Source of the DNA: Rugalucina vietnamica
Taxonomy: Eukaryota > Mollusca > Bivalvia > Lucinida > Lucinidae
Direction of reading: 5' to 3'
NCBI GenBank assembly: GCA_964017185.1
Contig: OZ024874.1
Span: forward strand, 16,549,957 to 16,613,956
Length of the DNA stretch: 64,000 bases
A program made the translations under genes and the position numbers. The notes beneath the pieces are model-generated. The model had not been told where the DNA came from. It saw nothing but the letters and a program-made list of their open reading frames with translations, and did not search any database. Shown here one piece after another: positions 31,521 to 42,790 of the stretch (positions are counted from its first letter, which is position 1; every line of letters starts with the position of its first letter).

Positions 31521-33797
31521 CTAAAATGTTCGAATAAAATACTTCTCCTTTTCTTTTCGTTTTATAATGCTATCTGTTTTCATTTGATAAAATGGGAATA
31601 TACTGTATTTTGGATCATGGTCAGAGCAATCAGCAATGTGTTTGCTCACAGGTATTTTCCTTAGTTCCGCGTGTCTTATATGTTGATTATGAAGTGTTAC
31701 GCGGTTTCTCAAATTTACTGTTTCACCTATATATTGTTCATTGCAACCTCTGCACTGTATTACGTATATGACATTTTTGGCCTTACAAGACATATTGTCT
31801 TTTACTGTAAATAATTTATCTTTGAAATGAATTGATGGTCCTTCTTTTATATATTTACAAAGACCGCAGCGCGGCTCATTGCATTTTGTTACATTGCATT
31901 GACAATCATTATTAATGTTATTTGTAAATTTAGCCTTTGTTAAAAGACGTTTTAAATTTGGTGGCTGTCATTTGCTTTTTAGAAAGACCTTGTTCTTGAA
32001 AACTTCGTGTAACTCATTATTCCTGTGCAATATTGTTTTCAGTTGCTTAATATCAGGATAAATTTCGGGGTTATATGGGTTAAAGGTGGTTACATAAGGT
32101 ATGGTATTCGTTTCATCTGTTTTATCAGATTTGCTTAATAATTTTCTTCTATCTAACGAGTGCACTTTTGAAATTGCATCTTCGATAAGTTTGACGGGAT
32201 ATTTGCGTTTTAATAGATACTTCTTCAAATCACCTAGACGGATGTTTAAAGTGTCCTCGTCAGACACTATGGTTTTTAGTCTTCTTGCTAAGTTATATGG
32301 GATACTATTTCTAGTGTGTTTCGGGTGACAGGATGTGTATAATAGGTATTGTTTCGAGTCTGTTGGTTTGTAGTATATATCAGTTTGTATTTTACAACCA
32401 TTGCTAATAACCATTGTATCTAGAAATGGAAGTTGATTAGTGTTACTGTCCATTGTGAACTTTAAACTGGGATGTAAATTATTTAAATATTGATACAATT
32501 TCTCCAGTTCATTGTCTGATTTTGTAAATAAGATGAAGCAGTCATCAAGAAATCTCTTGAAGTTTTCTTCAATATACTGACTAAATTGGTGATTGAAATC
32601 CCTTTCAAGTCGGAGATAAAGTTGTTCTTCAAGGTAAGACAGCACTAGGGTTGCATAAATCGGAGCGACCTTGGTACCCATTGCTGTGCCTTTTACTTGT
32701 AAATAAAACTCATTATTAAAGCAAAAATAATTATTTTCTAAGATTAATTTAATTCCTTCTAAAATGAAGTTTTTATTTATTCTACTAGGTATATCCTCTG
32801 GATGTTTCTCTAGCCAATATTTAATGGCATCTAGGCCTAATGTATGTGGGATGTTTGTATATAAACTTTCTACATCAAATGTTACTAGGGTCGCATTAGG
32901 GTCTGTTGACTCGGGGAGTTTTGTCAAGAAATCAGTAGTATCTTTAATGTAACTTTTCACGCGCTTTGAGAATGGCTGTAAAAGAATATCAATAAAGTTG
33001 CTAAGTCTGTGCGTTTCACATATAGGACCAGCAACTATGGGTCGGAAAGAGAGATTTTCTGGTGCATCAATTTCGACATAATTTTCTTTAGAGATAGAAC
33101 AAGCTTCATTTATTTCTTTTGATTTATGAATTTTAGGTAGCCCATAAAAATTGCTCGGTTTAGTCTCAAATTCTGTTAAGTAATCGAATTCTTTTCTGGT
33201 TAGGTTAGACCTATACTTTTGAGCAAAGTCATTATATTTTATCATGATTTCTTTCTGTGGATTTTTATCCAGTTTTTCGTAATAATCTTCATTTAGGAGC
33301 ATATTTTCTATTTTGTCTTGGTAAAATGATTTGTTCATTATGACGGTAGCACCCCCTTTATCTGCTTCTTTTATTATGATGCTGTTGTCATCAATTAGTG
33401 ATTTAATTGATTTATGTTGTGACTGTGGTAAGTTATGTTTAATTTTTGACTTGTTATTTTCGATAAGGGGAACGTCAGTAACAAGTGAAACAAACGTATC
33501 TAATTTTCTATCTCTGCCTTTAGGGGGTATCCAATTTGATTTATTTCTCACTAGAGATTCGTCTTCATCTTCGGTTCCCTTAAAATATTCAACTAATCGC
33601 ACTTTTCGCGTAAACTCCATCCTATCTTCATTTAATTCCTGTATGTTTGGCTTTGTAGGAGTAGGGGTAAATTTTAAACCTTTCTCTAAGAGTTTAGTTT
33701 CATGTTTCGTCAGTTTTCTAGAGGACAGATTAATTATTTGAATGTCAGTTCTATCGGTTATCTTCTCCTGGTTTGCCGACTGCGCGGGTATAAAAAA
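31521..33797 (-). pseudogene. Penelope-like reverse transcriptase plus GIY-YIG endonuclease, one in-frame TGA
   Basis: Open from 33797 on the minus strand; the first ATG in this frame is at 33620. Counting from it, residues 160-166 are GLPKIHK, an Asp sits in VTFDVESLYTNIP (about 249), and the catalytic Asp pair is in FLDD (357-360). The frame meets a single TGA (31968-31970 on plus) after VFLKSK. It then continues in the same frame with QPPNLKRLLTKAKF and a Cys-rich linker (CNEPRCGLC). The GIY-YIG domain follows (IYVIQCRGCNEQYIGE, then an Arg two turns on) and ends at 31521. Without that stop it would be one protein of about 700 residues. The upstream part overlaps the frame at 33758-34117 and may be reached by -1 frameshifting. 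Confidence 0.88.
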
Positions 33798-34117
33798 TCA
33801 TTTGATTGCAAGTTTTGGTTCTGTCTAGGGTTTCTGTCATAATTATTTGGGACATAATTGTTTGATTGTCTCTCTGTTGGACTCGGTCTTTGACCGTATG
33901 TATTGTAACCTTGTTGGGCTGGTGGTCTAGATTGTGTATTTGTTAAATTTGGGTTAGGTGCATTGGGGTATGAGGGTGAGTATTGCCTGCCCTGGCCAGG
34001 ATAATATTGTTTGGGTTTTTGGTTTGGTTGTTTGTTTTGGGAAGTATTATTTGAAAATCGAACATTTTTACCAATATAGGTTGTTCCATTAGTATCCCTT
34101 GATTGTTGTGTTTTCAT
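33758..34117 (-). CDS. Q/N/P-rich upstream frame of the Penelope-like element
   Basis: About 120 residues from the ATG at 34117 (an in-frame GTG lies at 34126), with MKTQQSRDTNGTTYIGKN and a Gln/Asn/Pro/Tyr-rich body, ending RSRQTRRR. No domain is recognised; the composition suggests a disordered, perhaps RNA-binding, leader protein. It overlaps the RT frame by 40 nt. The overlap contains the heptamer T TTT TTA in this frame (plus-strand 33791-33797), and a -1 shift there enters the RT frame directly. Confidence 0.6.
   Translation of the reverse strand: MKTQQSRDTNGTTYIGKNVRFSNNTSQNKQPNQKPKQYYPGQGRQYSPSYPNAPNPNLTNTQSRPPAQQGYNTYGQRPSPTERQSNNYVPNNYDRNPRQNQNLQSNDFLYPRSRQTRRR
33791..33797 (-). 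promoter_or_regulatory. Candidate -1 frameshift heptamer TTTTTTA
   Basis: In the upstream frame it reads GAT TTT TTA, the X XXY YYZ pattern. The RT frame is -1 and opens right after a TGA that borders the heptamer. No strong downstream stem was found by eye, only a weak TCGG/CCGA pairing, so this is less certain than the gypsy signals. Confidence 0.5.
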
Positions 34118-34261
34118 TGAAACCACATTTGTTTAAAGGCTTTGAAAATTGATATTTATCATGAAACCGGTCGGCCATACGAAATAAAGAAATTGTGCAT
34201 TCTAAAGAACTTTTTATTTACTATTTATAACCCGTATTGAGGACTTTTTAAATAATATTTT

Positions 34262-34267
<6 letters not shown>

Positions 34268-34312
<45 letters not shown>
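34268..34312. repeat. AT microsatellite, left part
   Basis: About 40 bases of alternating A and T, directly left of a terminal-inverted-repeat element. Confidence 0.9.
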
Positions 34313-34315
<3 letters not shown>

Positions 34316-34926
34316 CCTCAACGCGACAAAATGTACCTTCGGACATTCTGACATTACTAGTAGAAAGCAGCATAATGCGGAAAAATGATGTAATATACGT
34401 GTTTTAGAAATAACACTGTATTTGTAATCTTAGAACACTGGGCTACCAAATGAATGAGTTTTAAAACATATTATTTTTCAATATCTGGAGTTATCTGCCC
34501 TTGTTTTAGCCCATAATACACATAATTTTCGATTATTTATCGTTAAACGGTAATCATAGCAACCGCATCATCATAAGAATAGACAAAATAATTACGACAG
34601 ATTGCCTGCAAGGATGGTTTGCTTCTATCTTAACAATAGGTTCTTGCCAGTGCGTAAACATTTTAAGCAAATGCATCGAGTTTTGTAAGCTCTACTAACA
34701 TGCAGAAATGCATTACGCAATTTTGACGTCATTTTTCAAAACAATGACGTCTGTAGGGCTCATATAGTAAATTGGTCATAACTCACAAAATAACAAGTAA
34801 TCTGGTCAAGTAAAGACTAATAGACTCTAGAAACATTAAACATTCAAAAACATTAAACATTCAAAGTATCTTTGTTTTTCTTATACTAAAAAAATTGTCT
34901 GAAGGTACATTTTCTCACGTTGTGGC

Positions 34927-34927
<1 letters not shown>
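34313..34927. mobile_element. MITE inserted in an AT microsatellite
   Basis: The left end CAACGCGACAAAATGTACCT continues TTCGGACA. The right end is its inverse with few changes (TGTCTGAAGGTACATTTTCT and CACGTTGTGG). Both outer sides run into AT repeats (34268-34312 and 34929-34977), so the element appears to have landed within one AT tract. No coding capacity. Confidence 0.7.

Positions 34928-34928
<1 letters not shown>

Positions 34929-34977
<49 letters not shown>
34929..34977. repeat. AT microsatellite, right part
   Basis: About 48 bases of alternating A and T. Presumably the other half of the tract at 34268-34312. Confidence 0.9.
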
Positions 34978-34980
<3 letters not shown>

Positions 34981-35197
34981 GAATTATTGCATTTCCTTTG
35001 TTTCAACTGGCATTGTTACCAATACTGAATGACTTTGGTAAAACAAACTATACAGGAATTATCGCATTGTCCAAAATTCTTTTCTTGTTATTTTTATGTT
35101 GTTGTTTTTTCTTTCTTATATAAATTGAATTAATTCATAAAATATTTTAATATTTTGACAGGCTCATATGTCGAATTTGACCAGATAACGTGTAAAC

Positions 35198-35199
<2 letters not shown>

Positions 35200-35238
<39 letters not shown>
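35200..35238. repeat. Homopolymer A run
   Basis: About 39 consecutive A. Confidence 0.9.
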
Positions 35239-35240
<2 letters not shown>

Positions 35241-35379
35241 TTTCGTTGGAAATGTTATTAATTATCACGCCACAGCACCAGATAAGACGAATAATTTTTT
35301 GATATCGATAGGTTGTCAATGATACAATTTCGAGTTGACATACATTGAATTGAAAATTGAAATAATTCATTCTTACCGT

Positions 35380-35470
35380 TTTAAGGCTTTCATGTACTTG
35401 CACTTCATCACATATTTCTGTAAACTGATCTTGAGCAGGGATATACACGTATTTATACTTAAGGTCAAAT
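35380..35470 (-). CDS. Possible coding exon of an unrecognised gene
   Basis: The minus strand is open with YVYIPAQDQFTEICDEVQV and HESLKT, and ends at ACG followed by GTAAGA, a good donor. The 5' boundary is unclear. The peptide looks natural, but no family is recognised. Its phase does not fit directly to the other minus-strand candidate exon at 14241-14404. Confidence 0.25.
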
Positions 35471-35671
35471 TGTATCACCGTACTATTGCTGTGTAATTAT
35501 GACTTGACGTAACACTGAACACCTGTGTTTGATACTCTTATTTGTCAAATTAGTTTTATGAAAAGGTACAAGTAGGCAATGATCAGGAAAAGGCACAATC
35601 AGAAAGAAATTCCGAACCACAACAGAAGTATCTCCTTTGAACGATCAGTAATATAAAATAACTAGGGGAGG

Positions 35672-36296
35672 GGGCTTAAAATATAAAGGCATGTTTCTTT
35701 ACAAGCAGTAAAAACATTCAAAGGGGAAAGTATTATCTTTATTGCGCAATTTCGGGTAATGAACCCTCATCAGTAGCCCTTTTAAGCAGGCAACGAAGGC
35801 CAGACTATTATACTACAATTTCCAAAATTTACACGAGATGTCTAAATCAAAGACACATTCCTAGACGGGGTCAAATAATTTAAACATTGCTTAGATGTAT
35901 GTTTCTACACGTGAGTGTTTTGGACACTCTGAATATCTTTACTGGTCCCAAAGGACCTAGTTAAAATATATAATCTGCACTATGGATGATGTACGTGGAA
36001 CCTTTGTGATCCTTTGTAGGGCCGCCTCACCAGCTGCAGTAATAACAAAATAAAATATAAAGGTTTGTTCTTTTGGAAGCAGTAAAACAATCAAAGGGAG
36101 ATAGTATGGACTATATTGCGCAATTTCGGGTAATGAACCATCATCAGAAGCCCTTTTTAAACCGGCAACGAAAGCCAGACTATTGTACTACAATTTCAAA
36201 AATATACACGAGACGGCAAATCAAAGTCACATTCCTAACGGGGTCAAATAATTTAAATGTATGTTTCTAAACCTGAGTTTTTAACACTCTGAATAA
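35672..36296. repeat. Diverged tandem duplication, two ~250-bp units
   Basis: 35672-35935 and 36049-36296 share AATATAAAGG, TTGCGCAATTTCGGGTAATG, GCCAGACTATT, GGGGTCAAATAATTTAAA and ACACTCTGAAT in the same order. The gap between them (GTACGTGGAACC to CAGCTGCAGTAATAAC) has relatives near 37225 and 47765. No gene. Confidence 0.8.
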
Positions 36297-36741
36297 AAGG
36301 ACCTAAATAAAAATGTACTCACCAAAAGAAATTTTGCACCAGTTGATATTTTTTTCATTTTAATACAATGTTTAGTATAAAACTTTAAAAACTTAATACC
36401 ACCTTAAAGGGCTGAACTTCGTGAATAACAAAGTAGTAATTTTTTGTTTTAAAATGATAAAGTAAAAATGTGCAAAAATGCATGTTTTTGAAAACACCAA
36501 AATTTGGGATGCAGCAAAAAACCCACATTCTTATTTCTGGGCTTCCAAACCTGAATTCGTGTCACATCCTCATTCGAGAAACTGAAAGCAATCATTTCAA
36601 GCAAAAAAAAAATAAATAAATAAATAAAAAATAAAATAAAAAATTGATTTTTTGGACAAAAACACTGTTCTTGACCAAAAATAACGATTTTTGAGATTTT
36701 GTTTAAATTCTAAGATAAAGCCAAGTAACCCATCTCTCAAA

Positions 36742-36774
<33 letters not shown>

Positions 36775-37035
36775 CTCATCAAACACAGCATGCAACGCCC
36801 CTTAATGTTTAACTGGAGGTACTGCTTTTCAACCCATCCGAATTCCGACATTTTAAAAAACTGTATTTCAAAAACATACTCATGCAATGCTTTTGACGTG
36901 AGATCGCCTTAAACAGAAAGAAAATAGGCGGTAGGTTTTGGTGTCAGAAAATCTCATACTAATCAAAACCTGAAACGAATTTTGATTTTACTCATTCTCT
37001 CCAAAATTTTTTGATTTTTTTTTTAAAATTGCAAT

Positions 37036-37088
<53 letters not shown>

Positions 37089-37562
37089 CATTTTTACCCA
37101 CATTTTGAGCTTTTTAAAATAATTATTGTTTTTTGGCTTAATCATTTGCTTTGGAGCTCTTGTGTATGGAAACAAAACGTGTAACGTTTTCTTAACACTT
37201 TGTCATTCTTGGTGGAATTTGGCTGATGTACGGGGAGACTTTTTAGGGTTAAACCTGTTTTACAGGCGCCTAACCTCACCCTCATCATCCGCAGTGGTTC
37301 ACAACATTTAGTAATGCATAATCAACAAAGAAAATAAAAACACATTGTAAGTTTTTTTTTCTCATTATTAAAGTGGATGATGATCAAAGATATATATATA
37401 CGAGCAAAAAGAAAACTAAAGCCACATTTTACTTGATCAAAAGTAAAAAGTCATTTTATCTTTTCTGGAAATGTTAAAATACCGTCTGCACACACACGTG
37501 TTTAAATCTTACTACATATATCTCGACACTCAACATAGGAGTGATGTCGGAAGTTTACCATT
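36297..37562. other. Non-coding, poly-T (36745-36773) and poly-A (37040-37085) runs
   Basis: No supported gene. The long homopolymers produce artefact frames of Lys or Phe. Confidence 0.7.
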
Positions 37563-37735
37563 AGATATCTTGATTGATTGGGGTTTAACGTCCAACCAAA
37601 AGCTAAGGTCATATGGAGACTGGACCTCGGTTCATAGTCTCAATCCAAAGGACTGGAGAAGCCCGGGATCGAACTTGCGACCCCTGGTATACAAGGCAAG
37701 TGGCTTTAACCATTGCGCCACGGAGGCTTCATAAT
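37563..37735 (-). repeat. tRNA-derived SINE (minus strand)
   Basis: On the minus strand GTGGCGCAATGGTTAAAGCC (A box) and AAGTTCGATCCCGGG (B box) begin a tRNA-like head. The body and the end GACGTTAAACCCCAATCAA follow, with an ATCA tail. Intact head and tail suggest a complete copy. Confidence 0.85.
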
Positions 37736-37907
37736 TAGAAATCTGAATAAAAAAATAAAAAAGAACAGGCATGCAATTCATGCTATTCAGATTTCTAACG
37801 ATTAGTCACTTGTTGAGTATTGAATGTCTTATTACCGTTTACATTCCAGTTATTTGAAGACAATTAAGCATTTTTAAAATTTATATAATATATATAAAAT
37901 ATATATA

Positions 37908-38140
37908 AGCCGCCTCATGGTAAAACCAACAATCTGCATATGCGAAACCAAAGGTGCAGATCAGCTTCGCGGTAACCGCGAAGCTGATCAGCGCGTTTGT
38001 TTTCGATACTCGGATAGTACAATTCCTCTTCTACTTAAATCCAAAATTTCAAGCTCCTAGCTCTTTTCTGTGCTTGTACAGGCCGGTTTGTGTCGGACCT
38101 GTTCGGAAACCACATTGTTGGTTTTCCCACGAGGCGGCTC
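37908..38140 (+). repeat. Palindromic MITE family M, copy 4
   Basis: AGCCGCCTCATGGTAAAACC to CCCACGAGGCGGCTC. Core palindrome complete (GCTTCGCGGTAACCGCGAAGC). Confidence 0.88.
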
Positions 38141-38170
38141 AATTATATAGATCCCGGACGATCGTAACTA

Positions 38171-38280
38171 GACTTTCGTCACAGATTAACCGTTATAAAT
38201 TTGAATAACACACCTGTTCCTATTGGTCAAATATATTCATGTCATTCATATGCATAACGGTTAATCTCTGACGAAAGTCA
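38171..38280. repeat. Short hairpin element (110 bp)
   Basis: GACTTTCGTCACAGATTAAC (continuing CGTTAT) is inverted at the right end (ATAACGGTTAATC, TCTGACGAAAGTC) with one mismatch over 26 bp. Probably a tiny foldback or MITE. Confidence 0.7.
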
Positions 38281-38480
38281 TTGTTCAATATATATATATA
38301 TATAAAAACGTAATAAATCTGTCATTTATAATTATAACGGTTAGCTACGAGTTAGACTTGTGACTAAACTTTGATTTATACCCTCGTAGAAAAATATAAA
38401 GACTCATTTGCGGCTGATGTTTTGCAGACAGCTAGTGTCACCATAAAATTGTCCATAAAGGATTTTAAAATGGAACGTTA

Positions 38481-39524
38481 TCATGAAGATGAGCTCCAAC
38501 TGGATGGTCGGAATATTCCCACTAGGTCCTTTCTGAATCCTGACCCTATGAAACAATACAGATAAAAGTTACATCCATTATTCAAGTACATCAGCATATG
38601 AAATGGAATCCTCAGATACTGCACGTGCTCGTCGGCTATTACGTCACTGAATGATGACGTCATCAGAAGAATGTTCAGTATGGATAACGGTGCTGTACAT
38701 AAGCAGTAGGTTATGCTTAGAACAACGATCCGCACTGTGACTGTTTTCAACATTCTATCAGCTTTGGATTTCCCGTTGGCTTTAACTCCACGTGCTTGAA
38801 GCGTTTTTCGGCGTTTGTTCGCTAGGTACGCAACTCTTGCAAGAATGGCAGTATTGCAAATTACTATGACGGCAAAAGGGATAATAAAGAATAAGCTCAG
38901 ATCCATGTAGAGCCATGTTTTCATGTACATCTTCAGTGCAGACGTTGAGAGTGCGTTACATTCATTCCAAGTTGTTGTATTTGTCATTAGCGTAATGACG
39001 TCGACGCCAATAAGAAATGGCAGGTAGACGGTGGCAAGAACAAATATTGTTATCAGAATTGCAACCACTGCAGTCATAGGACGGCACGAAATGTTGATTT
39101 TGTGCGGTATCCACACACTTAATGTTCGCTCCACTGTCACAGAAACTAAAATCCACGCTGAAATTGACGGTCCTGCGTAAGCGACGTAGTAAAATATCTT
39201 GCAGATGACTCTTGAGTATATTCTAATGTCCACATTAAGAACGTAACCAATCCAGAACTCCACACCTGACGTACACAATACGAACATATCCGCCACGGCT
39301 AACGCTGAAAGAAATCTAGCCGTTGATGTTTTGCGTCGACGTCCCTTAATCCACACAAGTAGACTAAACATATTTCCAATAACGCCCAGTAATATTATGG
39401 GTGACATCATGGAACCGACAAGAAACGTAGACCACGTCTCCCCCGTTGCGGTTTTCACCACCCGTTTGTTAACGTAATCGGTTCCGTTGTACATCAAGTC
39501 ATAATCCGACAGTGAGTGGTTCAT
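38481..39524 (-). CDS. Class A (rhodopsin-like) GPCR, peptide-receptor-like, single exon
   Basis: 347 residues, intronless, seven hydrophobic segments. The N-terminus has candidate N-glycosylation sites (NHS at 2, NGT at 13). TM1 has the conserved Asn (GNMFSLLVW, N51) and TM2 the conserved Asp (LAVAD, D79). Cys108 and Cys190 can form the TM3-ECL2 disulfide. The DRY position reads E-R-T (132-134). TM6 has C-x-x-P (276-279). TM7 carries NFYLY (319-323) in place of NPxxY, which matters because the missing Pro is near invariant. Loop 3 is rich in Lys and Arg; a serine cluster ends the tail. The overall look is that of FMRFamide/TRH-type neuropeptide receptors, expanded in molluscs. It would sit in the plasma membrane; the ligand is unknown. 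It appears intact amid repeats. Confidence 0.9.
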   Translation of the reverse strand: MNHSLSDYDLMYNGTDYVNKRVVKTATGETWSTFLVGSMMSPIILLGVIGNMFSLLVWIKGRRRKTSTARFLSALAVADMFVLCTSGVEFWIGYVLNVDIRIYSRVICKIFYYVAYAGPSISAWILVSVTVERTLSVWIPHKINISCRPMTAVVAILITIFVLATVYLPFLIGVDVITLMTNTTTWNECNALSTSALKMYMKTWLYMDLSLFFIIPFAVIVICNTAILARVAYLANKRRKTLQARGVKANGKSKADRMLKTVTVRIVVLSITYCLCTAPLSILNILLMTSSFSDVIADEHVQYLRIPFHMLMYLNNGCNFYLYCFIGSGFRKDLVGIFRPSSWSSSS

Positions 39525-40341
39525 TCTGATTACTTAAGCCTTAATTAGTTCTTTGTTTTTCTCTGGCTAGTTGGATTGTTCAGGTTGGTCTAAATATCAA
39601 AAATACACGTCAAATAACGTCTTTGAGCGAATTATTTAACAGTTCAAATATCTGAGAAAAGGATAAGAGACGTTTGTGTATAGCAACATTTCAGCAGCAT
39701 AATACCATTTAAATAAATGAACATTTGATGTGATGATCCTCCAAATATCTTTGTCGGACGCTCCTATGGTTGATGTGTTTAACCTTTGACTTAAGAGTTT
39801 CTGATTGCTTTCGGAAGGTCAACATTTTTCTTCAGTGAGAAGGCAATTGAACGGAAGGTGAGTTTCGTTCATAAAGTGTCGAAAGTGCGTCGTGAGTAAA
39901 AATGAGAGCCTGGCTATGAAAGAAACCGATTATTACGTACTTGGCTTCCCTTTTTGCGATATTGTCTGATGTGTTGAAAATATAGTGTTTATTATGATTA
40001 TTATGAAAAACGTCGTTTGTGATGTTCATTTATTTATTTTTTTTTTCAGAATAATCAGCGATTACAGGCAGGTTACAAACAGTTTGAAGCTTTGCCATTT
40101 CTCTTCCGTTAGTAGCAGGTTATCTCAGGACAGCTAACTGGTATTGAGTACGTTTGTATATTCATTCACCTACACTAAGGTCAAGTGGAGCACTTGTTTT
40201 CATCAGCTTGAAACAACTATGACGTGTAAATATGACGCTAAACCTCATTGATATTTACAAGTTTTCTATGTGAATTAGTGGTGTGTTGTACATGTATGTT
40301 TGATCAACACATGTACGCCCACCGTTATATTGTCAACTTAA
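39525..40341. other. Upstream region of the GPCR gene, no gene seen
   Basis: Only short unremarkable frames. It should hold the promoter of the minus-strand GPCR, but I can identify no specific element. Confidence 0.5.
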
Positions 40342-40550
40342 GGCCCAGTCCCACTGTGCTTAAGACCGCTTAATATCGTCATACAGTTGTCTTAATATTG
40401 ATTTGAGGGTCATTTTTGTGACCCCGATTTGAAAAGTAAGAAAGTATAAACACGTTGGAAAACATTTTACAAAATTTGCATACGCAGTCTTATCAGTAAA
40501 CTAATAATTAGGCAATCGTACGATTGCTTACGATTCAGTGGGACCGGCAC
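40342..40550. mobile_element. 209-bp MITE with TTAA target duplication
   Basis: TTAA at 40338-40341 and 40551-40554 flank ends GGCCCAGTCCCACTG and CAGTGGGACCGGCAC, inverted with few mismatches. TTAA suggests mobilisation by a piggyBac or Kolobok-type transposase. Confidence 0.78.
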
Positions 40551-40689
40551 TTAAAAATTACCATACGACCATGTTTGACTTCGTCAGTCGATGCCGTTCG
40601 TCTCTCACTAATGAGAAAGACCGTCATATTTTTCTTGAATAGGTTCGTGTGTGTTGGAGAGTTCTTTGATATCTGACTATGCCAATTCT

Positions 40690-42790
40690 AGCTCTAAACT
40701 GCCGGTTGCAAGTAGAGCAAATCAACTTCATGGAATCAGCTGGTGGCCCATTGGTACTGGCTTTGTGTTCTCTGCGTTTCTTTCAGCTTCACAGATTCTC
40801 TTTTTTTTCATAGACAGCTGCTCTTTTTTCATAGACAGTTGATGAGACCTCGCCACTTTGATCCCTCCTGTGCAGTTTGCTCCCAAGACCCAATTGGCAT
40901 GTCGAAATCCTTCAGAGAGGCTTTGAGGGTGTCTTTGTAGCGTTTCTTCTGGCCACCTTGAGAGCACCTTCCCTGTTGTAGTACTCCATAGAAGACTTTC
41001 TTTGGAAGTCGCTCATCGGGCATTCTTATAACAGGGCCAGTCCACCTTAGCTGTGCTAGCTTTAACACAGTATGCATGCTTTGCATCCCTGCTTTCTTCA
41101 GGACCTCCGTGTCTGGAACCTTGTCTTGCCACTTGATTTTAACAGCTTTCTCAAACAGTTTAAGTTAATGGTTAAATCTCTTTGCATAACGCTGGTATAC
41201 TGCCCAGGTCTCACATGCATACATGAGGGTTGGCATTACCCCAGTCTTGTAGACTTTCAGCTTGGTGTCAAGCTTGATTCCATTTCGCTCCCAGACATTT
41301 GCACGGAGTCTTCAAAATGCCACACTGGCTTTTGCAATTCTGGCAGTGACCTCATCATCAATGTGCCTGCTCTGGAAAGAGTGCTTCCCAGGTAGGTGAA
41401 TTTATCAACAACTTCCAGTTTTTGTCCATTCACAGTGATGGTTGGTTCAATGTACGGTTTTCCGGGTGCTGGTTGGTGTACAACCTCTGTCTTTTTTTTT
41501 TGCTGATTGTGAGATCATAGTTATCACATGACTGTGAGACATGATCCATGGCTCTTTGCATTTTTGCCTCTGAGCTGGCATTCTTGTCCATATCATCTGC
41601 ATTCAGGAGCTCATCTAGCACATCAGTGTACCATAGTTTTGGCTTGCAACCTTCTAAGGTTGAATATTGCCATCAAAACGGTACCTTATTGGAACACCAG
41701 TGTCACTGTCGTAAAAAGCATCCACGAGCAGCATAACACAGCCCTGTTTGGCCCCATTCGTTACCTCAAAGGGTTCATCATTTCGTGTTTGCATGCCATC
41801 ATGAAATTGCCGCACCATTGCTTTGGATCTGGATGGACAGCCAAACTTGGCCATGATTTTCCAGAGTCCATCACGACTAAATGTGTCAAAGGCTTTGGTG
41901 CGGTCTTCAAACGTCATGTATAGATCTACATTCTGTTCTTGGCATTTCTCCTGAATCTGTCTTGCTGTGAACATCATGTCTATTGTCCCTCTGTCTTTTC
42001 TGAATCCACATTGGCTTTCTGGGATAAGTCCCTTCTGATCAAGATGAACATTCAAGCGCTTCAACAGAATTTTTGCCAGTATCTTCCCAGCTATGCATAG
42101 GCTGTGGAATTCCTTTACGCTTGTATAGGTGGATTATGGATACATCCTTTTAAAAATTCTTGTGGGATAGCCTCCTTCCTCAACATACAGCGGAACAACT
42201 CTGTCAGTTTCTCTGCCATGGGTAGCCCCCGGCCTTATAAACCACTGCAGGAATTGCATCTGCACCTGGAGTTTTGCCAGATGACAGTAATTGAACTGCT
42301 TTTCTTGTTTCCATGACGGCTGGAAATTCATCTAACAGAACATTGCACTCTATCTGTGGAAGTCTGTCGATTGCATCTTCATTGATGCTTGATGGTCGAT
42401 TCTGCCCACCTTTTCAAGATAGCCTCTTTATCTGTGATAAGAGTGCTTCCATCTGCAATGAGCAACGTTCTTTGGGCCATAAATGGTTTTGTGTGCATCA
42501 TGAAATTTCTTCATGTCCTTTCTGTCCGCAAAAGACTGTATTTCTTCTGTTTTCGTCCACAGCCAGGAATCTTGCATGTCCCTAAGCTTGGTCTGGACTG
42601 TCTTACAAATGTTGCTCTATGCTGCTTTCTTGGATATTGAGCTAGTATCTCATCTTGATGTGCCTTGTGCAATCGGTTTTCTTCTTCAAGAAGCCTCTTA
42701 ATTTAATCATCGTTCTCATCAAACCCGAGATGGATGTCCTAACGTAGTAGCAGCTGAAGAATGAACTGTTTTATGGAAAACTGTCCAGTT
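40690..42790 (-). pseudogene. LINE (non-LTR retrotransposon) reverse transcriptase remnant
   Basis: Minus-strand pieces in order from 42790 down: an amphipathic linker (IKRLLEEENRLHKAHQDE); RT fingers and palm at 41654-42064 (GLIPESQCGFRKDRG, TKAFDT, NGAKQGCV); the catalytic region at 41430-41621, where the expected Y-A-D-D reads N-A-D-D; and the C-terminal region at 40829-41086 (LRWTGPVIRMPDERLPKKVF, then GSWEQTAQEGSKWRG). Several stops and frame changes separate the pieces, part of the palm is missing, and the 5' endonuclease is not seen. It resembles the RT of LINEs often annotated in molluscs as craniofacial development protein 2-like. Dead copy. Confidence 0.88.

Larger units (their letters stand above)
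31231..34221 (-). mobile_element. Penelope-like retroelement with inverted terminal repeats
   Basis: A 103-bp repeat at 31231-31333 is the reverse complement of 34119-34221 with one or two mismatches. Between them, on the minus strand, lie a Q/N/P-rich frame, a reverse transcriptase frame and a GIY-YIG nuclease domain, the combination that defines Penelope-like elements. Inverted terminal repeats are known in this class besides direct ones. Coding sequence is nearly intact (one stop codon), so the copy is fairly young. Confidence 0.88.

Noticed and set aside
37471-37734. 87-codon plus-strand frame
   Set aside because: It is the reverse of a tRNA-derived SINE.
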